A stretch of 21,142 nucleotides of DNA, taken from a virus. Location of the stretch: positions 1 through 21,142 of IMG/VR virus record IMGVR_UViG_3300002835_001317. The stretch is one strand, 5' to 3'. Positions 1 to 6,833 of the stretch are shown here, piece by piece. Numbering within the stretch: the stretch's first letter is position 1; every line of letters starts with the position of its first letter. The notes below the pieces were generated by a model that worked only from the letters and a program-made list of their open reading frames with translations, made no database searches and had not been told where the DNA came from. The position numbers and the translations under genes are program-made.

Positions 1-11
1 GGGCTTTTTTG

Positions 12-31
12 TTTTAACACCTTTTAACACC
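12..31. repeat. Tandem 10-bp operator-like repeat, copy 1
   Basis: TTTTAACACC occurs twice head to tail at 12-21 and 22-31, one helical turn apart. It follows the tail of a terminator (the GGGCTTTTTT that opens the window) and precedes the promoter at 38-58. The same arrangement recurs at 3965-3984 and, inverted, at 7524-7543. A role as binding site for a phage regulator is inferred; no candidate regulator was identified. Confidence 0.65.
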
Positions 32-37
32 TTCGTA

Positions 38-58
38 TTGAAATAGTTTGTAAGTTTG
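38..58 (+). promoter_or_regulatory. Bacteroidota-type promoter for the 87-284 gene
   Basis: TAAGTTTG at 51-58 matches the Bacteroidota -7 consensus TAnnTTTG. A TTG lies at 38-40, with a 10-nt gap to the -7 element; this TTG-N10 spacing is also present at 4001-4021 and 7556-7576. No TTTG is seen at the more usual -33 distance. The start codon follows 28 nt later. Confidence comes from the repeated architecture. Confidence 0.6.
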
Positions 59-86
59 CCTTAACAATTTTTTTTAAAACAACGAT

Positions 87-284
87 ATGAAAGAAGAAAT
101 TTATAAAATATGCACACAGCTAAATGATGGACAAATATCTGTAACACAAGCACAAGAGCAGTTATTGCTTTTATTTAGTGTTAGCAAACGTTATCTTCTC
201 GAATCTATTTTAGAAGATTGTAAAAGTAGCTTTTCTGAATATCATTATGAAATAGTAGAAAGCTATCTTGATGATGGATGCTAA
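87..284 (+). CDS. Small hypothetical phage protein (65 aa)
   Basis: A 65-residue acidic protein of unknown function. It has an N-terminal helix (residues 1-12), a short turn around G15-Q16-I17 and a leucine-rich helix carrying the run LLLLF (residues 26-30), so it is probably an all-helical small domain. No signal peptide, membrane segment or catalytic motif is visible. I recall similar short proteins, with EI..I...L..G.IT at the N-terminus and a hydrophobic LL.LF motif, in Bacteroidota phages, but no function is known to me. The ATG is the first in frame after a promoter 28 nt upstream, and a strong terminator follows 19 nt after the stop. The gene therefore appears to be a single-gene transcription unit. 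Confidence 0.75.
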   Translation: MKEEIYKICTQLNDGQISVTQAQEQLLLLFSVSKRYLLESILEDCKSSFSEYHYEIVESYLDDGC

Positions 285-302
285 CTAATGTATAGGCGCA
301 AC

Positions 303-327
303 AGCCCTACTTCGGTGGGGCTTTTTT
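303..327 (+). terminator. Rho-independent terminator after the 65-aa gene
   Basis: AGCCCTAC (303-310) and GTGGGGCT (315-322) form an 8-bp stem with one G-T pair, closed by a TTCG tetraloop and followed by a run of T to 327. It lies 19 nt past the stop codon at 284. Confidence 0.88.
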
Positions 328-484
328 ATGCCCGTTCGGGTGCAAACCAAACCAATAGATGCGAAACAATCACCGATAGGGTATATTTCGCCAAAGGTCA
401 ATTATTCTTTACCTTTTGGCGAATTATCTCACCATTGGTGAGGGGCTTAAAATTGCCAGTAAGCGTAAATAGTGGCAAAAGTTG
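328..484 (+). other. Hairpin-rich stretch without a convincing gene
   Basis: I see no believable gene here. A 69-codon frame spanning 288-497 begins before the terminator and reads straight through it. Several inverted repeats instead fill the stretch. GCGAAA (361-366) can pair with TTTCGC (386-391). TTCGCCAAAGGT (387-398) can pair with 411-423, with one bulge. CTCACC (428-433) pairs with GGTGAG (437-442) across 3 nt. TTGCCA (453-458) is mirrored by TGGCAA (473-478). The first two helices share 387-391 and are mutually exclusive. This could be a small structured RNA or a set of operators; the function is unknown. Confidence 0.45.
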
Positions 485-492
485 TAGATTTG
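453..492 (+). promoter_or_regulatory. Probable promoter with overlapping palindrome
   Basis: TAGATTTG (485-492) matches TAnnTTTG, 17-29 nt before the candidate starts of the next gene. The interrupted palindrome TTGCCA-N14-TGGCAA (453-478) ends 6 nt upstream of it, where a regulator would overlap the polymerase site. No clear -33 TTTG is present. Confidence 0.45.
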
Positions 493-520
493 ATTAAAAG
501 ATTCTGCCATGCACGACAAC

Positions 521-694
521 ATGAAAATTACAATTAGAAGCTACGATATTGAAGTATCGACAGAACTGCCAAACGATGCTGGCATTGAGGACATTATTCA
601 GTCATTACGGGGTATGCTGTTGACCGCAGGCTTTCACATCAACACGATTAACAGTTTTATTGATATTGAGGGCAATATAACCCCTACTTCTTAG
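521..694 (+). CDS. Small hypothetical phage protein (57 aa)
   Basis: I prefer the ATG at 521 (MKITIRSYDIEV...). The in-frame ATG at 509 would add four residues (MHDN) and cannot be excluded. The product has an N-terminal beta segment, a charged linker, a helix (about residues 22-35, IEDIIQSLRGMLLTAGF) and a short C-terminal segment. It resembles the MKITI-type small proteins I recall from Bacteroidota phages, none with an assigned function. A TAnnTTTG element at 485-492 probably drives it. Its stop overlaps by 11 bp the end of a convergent minus-strand gene, and the sequence after it can form a terminator stem. Confidence 0.65.
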   Translation: MKITIRSYDIEVSTELPNDAGIEDIIQSLRGMLLTAGFHINTINSFIDIEGNITPTS

Positions 695-735
695 CCGATT
701 TATTCGGCAACTTCATGCCCTTTGGGGTTTTCTTT
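679..735 (+). terminator. Possible terminator between convergent genes
   Basis: AACCCC (679-684) can pair with GGGGTT (724-729), followed by TTCTTTT. Inside the loop GCCGA/TCGGC forms a second short hairpin. The long loop makes this weaker than the other terminators, and the sequence also encodes the end of the minus-strand 40-aa protein. Confidence 0.35.
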
Positions 736-806
736 TCGAATTCAGCAGCCAATTTTGGGTTGGTGGCGTACAAGAATTTTCGCTGGGCTTCACTTTTGAA
801 CGGCAT
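684..806 (-). CDS. Small basic phage protein, MPFKS type (40 aa)
   Basis: The minus strand encodes 40 residues starting MPFKSEAQRKFLYATNP and ending KLPNKSAKK. This matches a small protein type I recall from many tailed phages (MPFKSKAQRRFMYA...P.....W/F...TP), usually near head or portal genes. It has no proven function known to me. The protein is strongly basic, with a helix rich in K and A in the middle and a lysine-rich C-terminus, so nucleic-acid or virion contact is possible. It follows the minus-strand 95-aa gene by 18 nt and is probably co-transcribed with it. It overlaps the convergent plus-strand gene by 11 bp. Confidence 0.72.
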   Translation of the reverse strand: MPFKSEAQRKFLYATNPKLAAEFEKKTPKGMKLPNKSAKK

Positions 807-824
807 GGCGGTAGTTTTACCCCA

Positions 825-1112
825 TTATAGCGTTTTTCGGGCAATCCGCAGCAACTTATCTTCGTTAATATCGTAGGCGGTTGCCGCTTCGGTGGCTGCT
901 TGGTACCGATTCATACCGTGCCGCCGCAGTTCATCATACATTTCAACGGCAAATTCGATGCGTTTGCTGTATGAGGCTTTGATGCTGTTGTGATGCCCCC
1001 TTGGTGCGCATTGATAGTTGCTGGTTGGTTCGCCGTCTGGGCAATTTCTACCCCCGTATTGTTCAAAAAACGTGATGACGGGCTTGCTGGGTTGTTGTAT
1101 TTCATTCTCCAT
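825..1112 (-). CDS. Hypothetical minus-strand protein (95 aa)
   Basis: I chose the start at 1112 (MENEIQQPSK...). The frame is open further upstream, but that part runs through AT-rich promoter DNA and codes for low-quality sequence. Residues 1-45 contain a Cys/Gly/Pro-rich segment (GGRNCPDGEPTSNYQC, residues 20-35) that looks like a loop or metal-binding turn. Residues 45-95 form two or three amphipathic helices with an HTH-like ending (ATEAATAYDINEDKLLRIAR, residues 73-92). No family was recognised. It heads a two-gene minus-strand unit with the 40-aa protein and is divergent from the capsid gene, with which it shares a 157-bp intergenic region. A DNA-binding role is possible but unproven. 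Confidence 0.6.
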   Translation of the reverse strand: MENEIQQPSKPVITFFEQYGGRNCPDGEPTSNYQCAPRGHHNSIKASYSKRIEFAVEMYDELRRHGMNRYQAATEAATAYDINEDKLLRIARKTL

Positions 1113-1269
1113 AACGCAAAATTGTGAAAAAAAACAATGCATTTGATACATTGTTGGTAAATTTGTGTTAGTCGGCTGCGCTGCCGAGCCAAAATGGCGC
1201 AAAAGTCGGGCAAAGTTACCCCCGAAAAAGTAGGTAACACAAACAAATTGACAATTAAAAACAAATACA
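1113..1269. promoter_or_regulatory. Divergent promoter region upstream of the capsid gene
   Basis: On the plus strand TAAATTTG (1158-1165) matches the -7 element, with TTTG 12 nt upstream (1142-1145). On the minus strand CAATTTTG just ahead of the 1112 start is a near match. Between them lies an interrupted palindrome, ACAATG (1134-1139) and CATTGT (1149-1154), a plausible shared operator. The capsid mRNA would have a leader of about 100 nt. Confidence 0.5.
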
Positions 1270-2337
1270 ATGTCAGCATTATCTTCATTTATAGCTTGCC
1301 CAAATGTGCAGCTATCCCTTTTCGACTCCTTCGGGGTTGACAATTTGAAGGCAGAGGCTTTGCCCTTGCTTTCTTTTATCTTATCTGCGCCAAACCGGTC
1401 GGACGTTATCCAAAACCAGCTTAACTTTCGTGACCACGGTCGCAAAACAGTTGAGGTAGTTTACGGCCAGCGTTTCTTGGAATCTATGGTTCAGGACGGC
1501 GGTCGTGTAACTTGCGGAACTTGGTCTAACGATGGCGAAACTTCGGTTTTGTATTCGCTTACCCCTTCTGACGGTTACCACGTTGGTTTCAAACTAACTG
1601 CTTCTGAGTTAGAAGAACGCTGCGAGGCCGACACCAACTACATCGCAAAAGAGGTGTTCAAAATGATGGACGTTTTGGCCCGTAAAGTTGCAACCAATGC
1701 AGCCATCCAAATCATCGCCAACAGCGGTAACTTCGCTTCTGACGTTGATAATGGAAACCCAGCTGGAACTTCATTGTTCAAAAACGCTGATACGGTTTTG
1801 ACTGCTGGCGGTCCCAACTATGACGCTACCGAAGTAATTGCTTTCGAGAACATGGCTAACGAATTCAACGGAATGCCTTACGTTTTCGGCGGTGAAACTT
1901 GGTGGAAGTACATCAAAGCGTTGAACGCTGCTGCGCCCCCTGCATTTACTGATGGAGGTTTGTCAACTGGTCTTTATGCCCAGCAAGCTGGCATCACCTA
2001 CGGTTACGACCGCAGAATCCAGCTGAATGACACAGCCCCAACTGCTGCTTACAGCATCATCCCCGGAGCCGTTCAAATGATTTCGTTCAACGAATTCAAA
2101 GGTATTTTGGAGATGAACGACAGCACGCTTGTTCAGGGAACGCTTCAGCATCCTGATCCGAACTTGCCATTGACTTTCGACTACCGTGCCGAGTACACTT
2201 GCAACGGTGCAGACCAAAAGGTGTGGAACTTTGAAGTTGCGTTAAACCACGACTTCATTTTCTTACCTGCTGACATGTACCAAGCAGGAGACCGCTTGGA
2301 AGGTGTTAACGGCATCTTGAAATTCGTAGGAGTTTAA
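1270..2337 (+). CDS. Probable major capsid protein
   Basis: A 355-residue protein with the size and composition of an HK97-fold major capsid protein. It is mixed alpha/beta, rich in N, G, A and F, and has no signal peptide or membrane segment. A long central helix (about residues 114-150, TASELEERCEADTNYIAKEV... onward) could be the spine helix. The C-terminal part is beta-rich and ends with a hydrophobic FVGV. The assignment is inferred from size, a dedicated promoter with a long leader, an immediately following strong terminator (2357-2386) and adjacency to another virion-like protein; no diagnostic motif exists for this fold. GC content is visibly higher than in the neighbouring AT-rich genes, as expected of a highly expressed structural gene. 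It could instead be another abundant virion protein. Confidence 0.6.
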   Translation: MSALSSFIACPNVQLSLFDSFGVDNLKAEALPLLSFILSAPNRSDVIQNQLNFRDHGRKTVEVVYGQRFLESMVQDGGRVTCGTWSNDGETSVLYSLTPSDGYHVGFKLTASELEERCEADTNYIAKEVFKMMDVLARKVATNAAIQIIANSGNFASDVDNGNPAGTSLFKNADTVLTAGGPNYDATEVIAFENMANEFNGMPYVFGGETWWKYIKALNAAAPPAFTDGGLSTGLYAQQAGITYGYDRRIQLNDTAPTAAYSIIPGAVQMISFNEFKGILEMNDSTLVQGTLQHPDPNLPLTFDYRAEYTCNGADQKVWNFEVALNHDFIFLPADMYQAGDRLEGVNGILKFVGV

Positions 2338-2356
2338 TCTGCCTGCAATTCACAAA

Positions 2357-2386
2357 TAACGGGGGGAGCAATCCCCCCTTATTTTT
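2357..2386 (+). terminator. Strong terminator after the capsid gene
   Basis: GGGGGGA (2361-2367) and TCCCCCC (2372-2378) form a 7-bp stem with a GCAA tetraloop. Flanking TAA/TTA can extend the helix around a bulged C, and ATTTTT follows. It lies 20 nt past the stop at 2337. Confidence 0.9.
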
Positions 2387-2391
2387 AACCT

Positions 2392-2460
2392 ATGAAAAAA
2401 TACAAGCCAAAACCAAAACCGACATCACGGCCCGGAGGGTGTAACTGTGGTGGTCGATAA
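2392..2460 (+). CDS. Possible 22-aa basic Cys/Gly mini-protein
   Basis: An ATG-to-TAA frame of 22 codons (MKKYKPKPKPTSRPGGCNCG followed by GR) fills the gap between the capsid terminator and the next gene, which begins 9 nt later. The N-terminal half is a K/P repeat and the C-terminal half carries a CxC motif in a glycine-rich context. The fit between terminator and next start favours a real coding unit, but the shortness makes this uncertain. It could instead be a leader peptide for the 2470 gene. No function is proposed. Confidence 0.4.
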   Translation: MKKYKPKPKPTSRPGGCNCGGR

Positions 2461-2469
2461 TTTTTCATT

Positions 2470-3480
2470 ATGCCAACTACCTGTCTAACCGATTTGATAT
2501 TCGTGCCCGATGGATGCACGTCAACGCCAAGTAACAAGGTGTCATTGGCAACGCTGCCAGGCTTTGACTTATACCAAGCCGACTACGTAAGCGATGCCCA
2601 GCAATCCAGTGGCTACGATGTAATGACCGCCGCCGTTGAACGTGCCGGGGATAAGATTGTCAGCGATTTTCGTTCTTTTATGGACATCAAAGGTCGGTTC
2701 AATTCGGTGGTTGACAAAGGCACAATCGGATTTTTCGATGAGAATAAGGTAAACGATGCCGCCAAGGTTGGTAAATATGCTGGGGTTGAGATATTGGTTA
2801 GCGATTACCCATATCTTAAATTAAACCTAAACAGCGTTTCGATATTCTTCGCTGGGGCGGTTACCGACAACATCTACATTATCGACATTATTCAGGGCAC
2901 GATTATCGATACCATACCATTCACTTCAGTTGCTGGGCAGATTACCGAGGTTCTGATAAATAAAAGCTACCCTACAAACGGCCAAGATTTACATTTGATG
3001 GTTGCCGTTGACGCTGGCTTATCTGCCGCCTTCGACACTTGGATAAACCCAACCGCCTGTGCAAGCTGCACCAAAGGGCGGCGGTCAAGATTCAGCGACT
3101 TGTTGTTTACCCGTGCGGTTGAAACAAGCAAAACGGGTTCTTTGACTGACACAAATTTGGTGGGGATTGGTTACACGCACGGAGTTAGCCTTAACTATTC
3201 TATCGAATGCGATGACAATACTTGGCTTTGCCAATTTTCAAATCGGCTTCGCAGGGCAATGCTATACGCTTCGGGGGTTGAATTGATGGATGAAATCTTG
3301 TTCAGCGACAGGCTAAACAACGTAACCACGATTAACAAAGAAGACGCTAACGAAAAGCGCAGCCTTTACGTTCAGTATTACAACAGCGAAATGCAGACCT
3401 TGTTGGCTAATTTGCGGTTGCCGAATGATAGGTGTTACACCTGTACCCCAATGGTCGTGAACCGAGTAAATATCCCTTAA
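2470..3480 (+). CDS. Putative virion structural protein
   Basis: A 336-residue protein directly downstream of the capsid gene. The N-terminus has PTTCLTDLIFVPDGC, followed by a stretch leading to a helix (residues 55-75, VERAGDKIVSDFRSFMDIKG). The middle (about 100-200) is predicted beta-rich, like an Ig-like or jelly-roll insertion, and the C-terminus is helical again. Cysteines are unusually frequent, with CASC near residue 196 and CYTC near 325, a candidate for metal binding or disulphides. I recall proteins of this shape next to capsid genes in Bacteroidota phages, but the role (minor capsid, neck or scaffold-associated) is not established. The stop is 1 nt from the next start, so it is probably co-transcribed with the holin gene. 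Confidence 0.55.
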   Translation: MPTTCLTDLIFVPDGCTSTPSNKVSLATLPGFDLYQADYVSDAQQSSGYDVMTAAVERAGDKIVSDFRSFMDIKGRFNSVVDKGTIGFFDENKVNDAAKVGKYAGVEILVSDYPYLKLNLNSVSIFFAGAVTDNIYIIDIIQGTIIDTIPFTSVAGQITEVLINKSYPTNGQDLHLMVAVDAGLSAAFDTWINPTACASCTKGRRSRFSDLLFTRAVETSKTGSLTDTNLVGIGYTHGVSLNYSIECDDNTWLCQFSNRLRRAMLYASGVELMDEILFSDRLNNVTTINKEDANEKRSLYVQYYNSEMQTLLANLRLPNDRCYTCTPMVVNRVNIP

Positions 3481-3481
3481 A

Positions 3482-3904
3482 ATGAAATCTACCTTTGCAT
3501 ATATTTCGGCATCAATACTTGCATTTTTTGCACCAGTTGCTGGCATCATGTTAGCAGTTGGGGCATTCATTACCCTTGACACCTTGCTTGGGGTTATGGC
3601 CGCCCAGAAATCGGGCGAGAAAATCGAAAGCAAGAAACTGAGCAAGGTAGTTTGGAAGATGGTGATGTACCAATCGGTGGTCCTGACCTTCTTCGTGATG
3701 GACGTTTTCATTGTAGGCGACCTTCTTGGCCAGTTCGTGAATACATCTTTTGTGCTGACCAAAGCGGTAGGCGTTGCGTTAATCGGTATTGAGTTTAAGA
3801 GCATAGATGAGAATATCGAAAAAATGACAGGCACAACGCTTTTAAAGCGGTTATACGACATCATTCGCAAGGGCAAGGGCATTGTATCGAAAATCAAAGA
3901 ATAA
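3482..3904 (+). CDS. Phage holin, family 4 (holin_4_1) type
   Basis: A 140-residue membrane protein that would permeabilise the inner membrane at lysis. Hydrophobic segments are at about residues 7-30, 57-78 and 86-104, and the C-terminal tail is basic (residues 117-139). The segment TLDTLLGVMAAQKSGEKIES (31-50) matches the pattern of the phage_holin_4_1 (toxin secretion/phage lysis holin) family: an Asp after the first membrane helix, then a short polar loop with K.GE.I.S. Length is typical for the family. It lies 1 nt after the structural gene and is followed by a terminator at 3942-3963. The amidase and spanin-like genes lie about 15 kb away, so the lysis genes are not clustered. Confidence 0.78.
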   Translation: MKSTFAYISASILAFFAPVAGIMLAVGAFITLDTLLGVMAAQKSGEKIESKKLSKVVWKMVMYQSVVLTFFVMDVFIVGDLLGQFVNTSFVLTKAVGVALIGIEFKSIDENIEKMTGTTLLKRLYDIIRKGKGIVSKIKE

Positions 3905-3941
3905 GCCCTTAGAAACGAATTAATACTTTATTTGTTACAAC

Positions 3942-3963
3942 AGCCCCACATCGGGGCTTTTTT
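3942..3963 (+). terminator. Rho-independent terminator after the holin gene
   Basis: AGCCCC (3942-3947) pairs with GGGGCT (3953-3958) across a 5-nt loop, followed by six T. The stem end and T-run are almost identical to the first 20 bases of the window, so this terminator-operator-promoter block is duplicated. Confidence 0.88.
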
Positions 3964-3964
3964 G

Positions 3965-3984
3965 TTTTAACACTTTTTAACACT
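3965..3984. repeat. Tandem 10-bp operator-like repeat, copy 2
   Basis: TTTTAACACT occurs twice head to tail, at 3965-3974 and 3975-3984. It has the same unit, orientation and setting (terminator before, promoter after) as at 12-31. Confidence 0.65.
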
Positions 3985-4000
3985 TGTTGTTGATTTCGTG

Positions 4001-4021
4001 TTGAAATAACTATTAGGTTTG
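4001..4021 (+). promoter_or_regulatory. Promoter of the recombination/replication operon
   Basis: TAGGTTTG (4014-4021) matches TAnnTTTG, with TTG at 4001-4003 and the same 10-nt gap seen at 38-58. The first start codon is 22 nt downstream at 4043. The next terminator is at 7484-7516, so this promoter may serve all nine genes between. Confidence 0.65.
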
Positions 4022-4042
4022 CAGAACAAAATAACACATCCC

Positions 4043-4233
4043 ATGAAAATAACCTTAATCGAATCGCCGCTTGTTGGCGGCAGCAAAATTCAAATTATCG
4101 GCAAGCCCGACAAAGGTCGCCCGATACTATTTGCCACCTTCAGGTCGCAGCCACCTTTAGTGCCAAGCGAAATGGTCATGCGGCAAGCAAACATCGTTCT
4201 TTCTAATTTAATCACTTTTTACAAACAACACCC

Positions 4234-4237
<4 letters not shown>
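4043..4237 (+). CDS. Small hypothetical protein (64 aa)
   Basis: The ATG at 4043 is chosen because any earlier start would lie inside the promoter. The product (MKITLIESPLVGGSKIQIIG...) has three probable beta strands (residues 2-8, 14-20, 26-34) followed by a C-terminal helix (about 46-62), a small alpha/beta fold. No motif or family was recognised. It opens the recombination operon, and its stop codon overlaps the next start by 4 nt (ATGA), implying translational coupling. Confidence 0.68.
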
Positions 4238-4782
<545 letters not shown>

Positions 4783-4792
4783 AACAAAACCC

Positions 4793-5434
4793 ATGAAAAC
4801 AACCCCAATCTTTGAAGCCTTAACGGCAATCATGTCGGACTGCGGTGCAATCGGCAAAAACAAGAAAAACCAGCAACAAGGCTACAACTTTAGAGGTATT
4901 GATGACCTTTACAATGCAATTCACCCATTGTTCGCAAAGCACGGTGTGTTCATCACCAGCGAAGTAATGGGGCGGCATCGTGAAGAACGCACAACAGCCA
5001 AAGGCGGTGTTTTGATTTACACCATTTTGACCGTGAAATTTACCTTCTACGCATCGGACGGCAGCTTTGTGTCCAGCGTTACCGAAGGCGAGGCAATGGA
5101 TAGCGCAGACAAATCAACAAACAAAGCCATGAGTGCAGCGTTAAAATACTGCCTGATGCAGATGCTGTTGATACCTACCGAAGAACTAAAGGATGCAGAT
5201 GCCAATACTTATGAGGTTGCGGCCAAACCAGTAGTGATTGATTTTCTAACCTTGCCCGATCCGCAGCAAGAACTGGTAAATACGCTATTCGACATTAGCC
5301 AGCAACTGCCTGACGTTAGCAAAGAAAAGGCCAACCCGTTTAACGATGCCGATTGCATCAATGTAAAATCTTGGGCGAAAGATGAGGCAACAGTGAAAAA
5401 AGCAATTGACATTTACACCAAACAATTAAAGTGA
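4793..5434 (+). CDS. erf: ERF family ssDNA annealing protein
   Basis: A 213-residue single-strand annealing recombinase of the ERF family (P22 Erf type). It would anneal complementary single strands exposed by the exonuclease encoded next. Diagnostic segments are GYNFRGIDDLYNAIHPLFAK (residues 30-49) and GEAMDSADKSTNKAMSAALK (98-117), the conserved ERF core with its Lys/Ala-rich helix. The core ends near residue 135. The C-terminal third (140-213) is a variable tail, as usual in this family. Its stop overlaps by one base the ATG of the exonuclease gene (TGATG at 5432-5436). Together with the exonuclease and SSB it forms a Red-like recombination module. Confidence 0.92.
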   Translation: MKTTPIFEALTAIMSDCGAIGKNKKNQQQGYNFRGIDDLYNAIHPLFAKHGVFITSEVMGRHREERTTAKGGVLIYTILTVKFTFYASDGSFVSSVTEGEAMDSADKSTNKAMSAALKYCLMQMLLIPTEELKDADANTYEVAAKPVVIDFLTLPDPQQELVNTLFDISQQLPDVSKEKANPFNDADCINVKSWAKDEATVKKAIDIYTKQLK

Positions 5435-6042
5435 TGCAAGATTTCAAAATCAGATGTAGTGCCATTGGTCAAATTATGGCCAATGGCAGGGGGAAAGACA
5501 CGGCCGGGGCAACGTGCTATTCATATTTGCAAGATTGGATTGTCGAGCAGATATACGGGGTGCGCAAGCAGATTGACAGCCGACCAATGGAAAAGGGCCG
5601 ACTGGTCGAAGATGAAGCCATTGAATTCGCCGGGCAGCACCTTAACTGGTTTATGCCTGAGAAGAACGAAACCTTTTTTGAGAATGAGTTTATAACCGGC
5701 ACACCTGACGTTATTCACGGCAACACCGTTGTTGATATTAAATGCCCTTGGGATGTTTTCACTTTCCCAATGTGGGAACGCAACCCACCGAAAGGATATT
5801 GGTATCAATTGCAGGGCTACATGCACCTGTTGGGGCTTAAAAGGGCCCAGTTGGTTTACGTGCTAATGCCAACACCTGAAGAACTTGGCGGCATTCAGTT
5901 AGACCTGAGCAATATCCCAGCCAAATATCGGTTGAAGGTGTTTGACATTTACTATGATGAAGCCACCATAAATGCCATCTATGAACGGGTACAAATGTGC
6001 CGCAACATTATCGAAGTTGAACTTTTACCACAATTACAATGA
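5434..6042 (+). CDS. YqaJ/lambda-exo type exonuclease
   Basis: A 202-residue nuclease of the YqaJ viral recombinase (lambda exonuclease-like, PD-(D/E)XK) group, expected to degrade one strand of dsDNA ends and supply ssDNA to ERF. Motifs: RCSAIGQIM (residues 7-15), KGRLVEDEAIEFA (54-66, conserved Glu), TGTPDV (89-94, Asp92), VVDIKCPWD (99-107, catalytic D101-x-K103) and YWYQLQGYMHLLG (122-134, with Gln125). All core active-site residues are present. The ATG at 5434 is preferred over the GTG three bases upstream because it shares a base with the ERF stop. The 3' end overlaps the next gene by 4 nt. Confidence 0.9.
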   Translation: MQDFKIRCSAIGQIMANGRGKDTAGATCYSYLQDWIVEQIYGVRKQIDSRPMEKGRLVEDEAIEFAGQHLNWFMPEKNETFFENEFITGTPDVIHGNTVVDIKCPWDVFTFPMWERNPPKGYWYQLQGYMHLLGLKRAQLVYVLMPTPEELGGIQLDLSNIPAKYRLKVFDIYYDEATINAIYERVQMCRNIIEVELLPQLQ

Positions 6043-6509
6043 CAGAACGACAATTTGAACGCTATCTTTTGAAACAGGACAACGATAGCTTACTGAAGAT
6101 TCGCACCGAAATCGACCGCATAATCAACAGCAGAAACGATGAATTCTTTAAGATGCATCTAAAAACCGAACACCAACGCTACGTCATAAAAGCCGCTGCC
6201 GATTACTGGGGGTTACCTTATGAGGCCGCATACAGCAAACGCAGATTCAGGGAGGTTAAACACTTCAAGCATGCCATGAGGTTTGCGATGCGCTGCGCTA
6301 CATCAATGAGCCTGCAAGACATCGGCAAGATGCTGAACTGCGAGCATGCAACGGTTATGCACAGCATAAAGTTTGTGCAAGATTCTATACTGGCCGACCC
6401 ACAATACTACATGCGCTGCATCGAATTTTGCGAGCATATAAAAATGGTCATGCAAGAATTGGAATTGAACAAAAATACACCTATCTTCACATCAATAAAT
6501 TACAATTAA
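6039..6509 (+). CDS. DnaA domain IV-like DNA-binding protein
   Basis: A 156-residue protein whose residues 65-118 resemble the C-terminal DnaA-box-binding domain of DnaA. They run from a basic helix (KRRFREVKHFKHAMRFAMR) into SLQDIGKMLNCEHATVMHSI (91-110), which corresponds to the DnaA signature L.EIG..F..DHTTV.HA. The AAA+ domain of DnaA is absent. The N-terminal 60 residues are a charged helical region (ERYLLKQDNDSLLKIRTEID). By family knowledge it should bind double-stranded DNA sequence-specifically; whether it acts at a replication origin, on host DnaA boxes or as a regulator is unknown. ATGA overlap with the exonuclease gene indicates co-expression. Confidence 0.78.
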   Translation: MTERQFERYLLKQDNDSLLKIRTEIDRIINSRNDEFFKMHLKTEHQRYVIKAAADYWGLPYEAAYSKRRFREVKHFKHAMRFAMRCATSMSLQDIGKMLNCEHATVMHSIKFVQDSILADPQYYMRCIEFCEHIKMVMQELELNKNTPIFTSINYN

Positions 6510-6521
6510 CACACACAAACC

Positions 6522-6830
6522 ATGAGAAAAGAACAATTAGAACAACTCGGCTTTGAGCAAATCAAGGACGGCAGTTGGGCCCAAATGATTCGGCCAACGT
6601 ATTTAGATGTACCGATTATTGTACGTTCTTACCCCGACAAAGAAACGGCAACCGCTTCGATTGCCATTACCCAAAACGGGCAGAAGGGCGAACTGATTAT
6701 TGGCACGTGCGCCAACCGGGCTGCCGACCTTAAGCATCTGCTATCTTGGCTGTCGATGGACGGGAAGGAAATCGGCCAGCACATCGTGTCAAAAGCAATT
6801 CAACGTAAGAAACTAATCAAAACCAAATAA
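6522..6830 (+). CDS. Hypothetical protein (102 aa)
   Basis: Unrecognised. Residues 1-20 form a helix-strand unit (LEQLGFEQIKDGSWAQMI) and 28-75 alternate strand-like segments (PIIVRSYPD, ATASIAITQNG, GELIIGTC). The C-terminus is a basic helix (AIQRKKLIKTK). The fold is probably a small alpha/beta domain; there is no catalytic signature. It lies in the recombination/replication operon, 12 nt after the DnaA-like gene and 3 nt before the next. Its codon use and GC content look like those of its neighbours. Confidence 0.7.
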   Translation: MRKEQLEQLGFEQIKDGSWAQMIRPTYLDVPIIVRSYPDKETATASIAITQNGQKGELIIGTCANRAADLKHLLSWLSMDGKEIGQHIVSKAIQRKKLIKTK

Positions 6831-6833
6831 ACC

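Noticed and set aside
288-497. A 69-codon open frame after the first terminator
   Set aside because: It starts before and reads through a strong TTCG-loop terminator and several hairpins, and its sequence shows no domain-like pattern.
1113-1445. N-terminal extension of the minus-strand 95-aa protein to 206 residues
   Set aside because: The extension overlaps the capsid gene and the divergent promoter region and has poor coding character.
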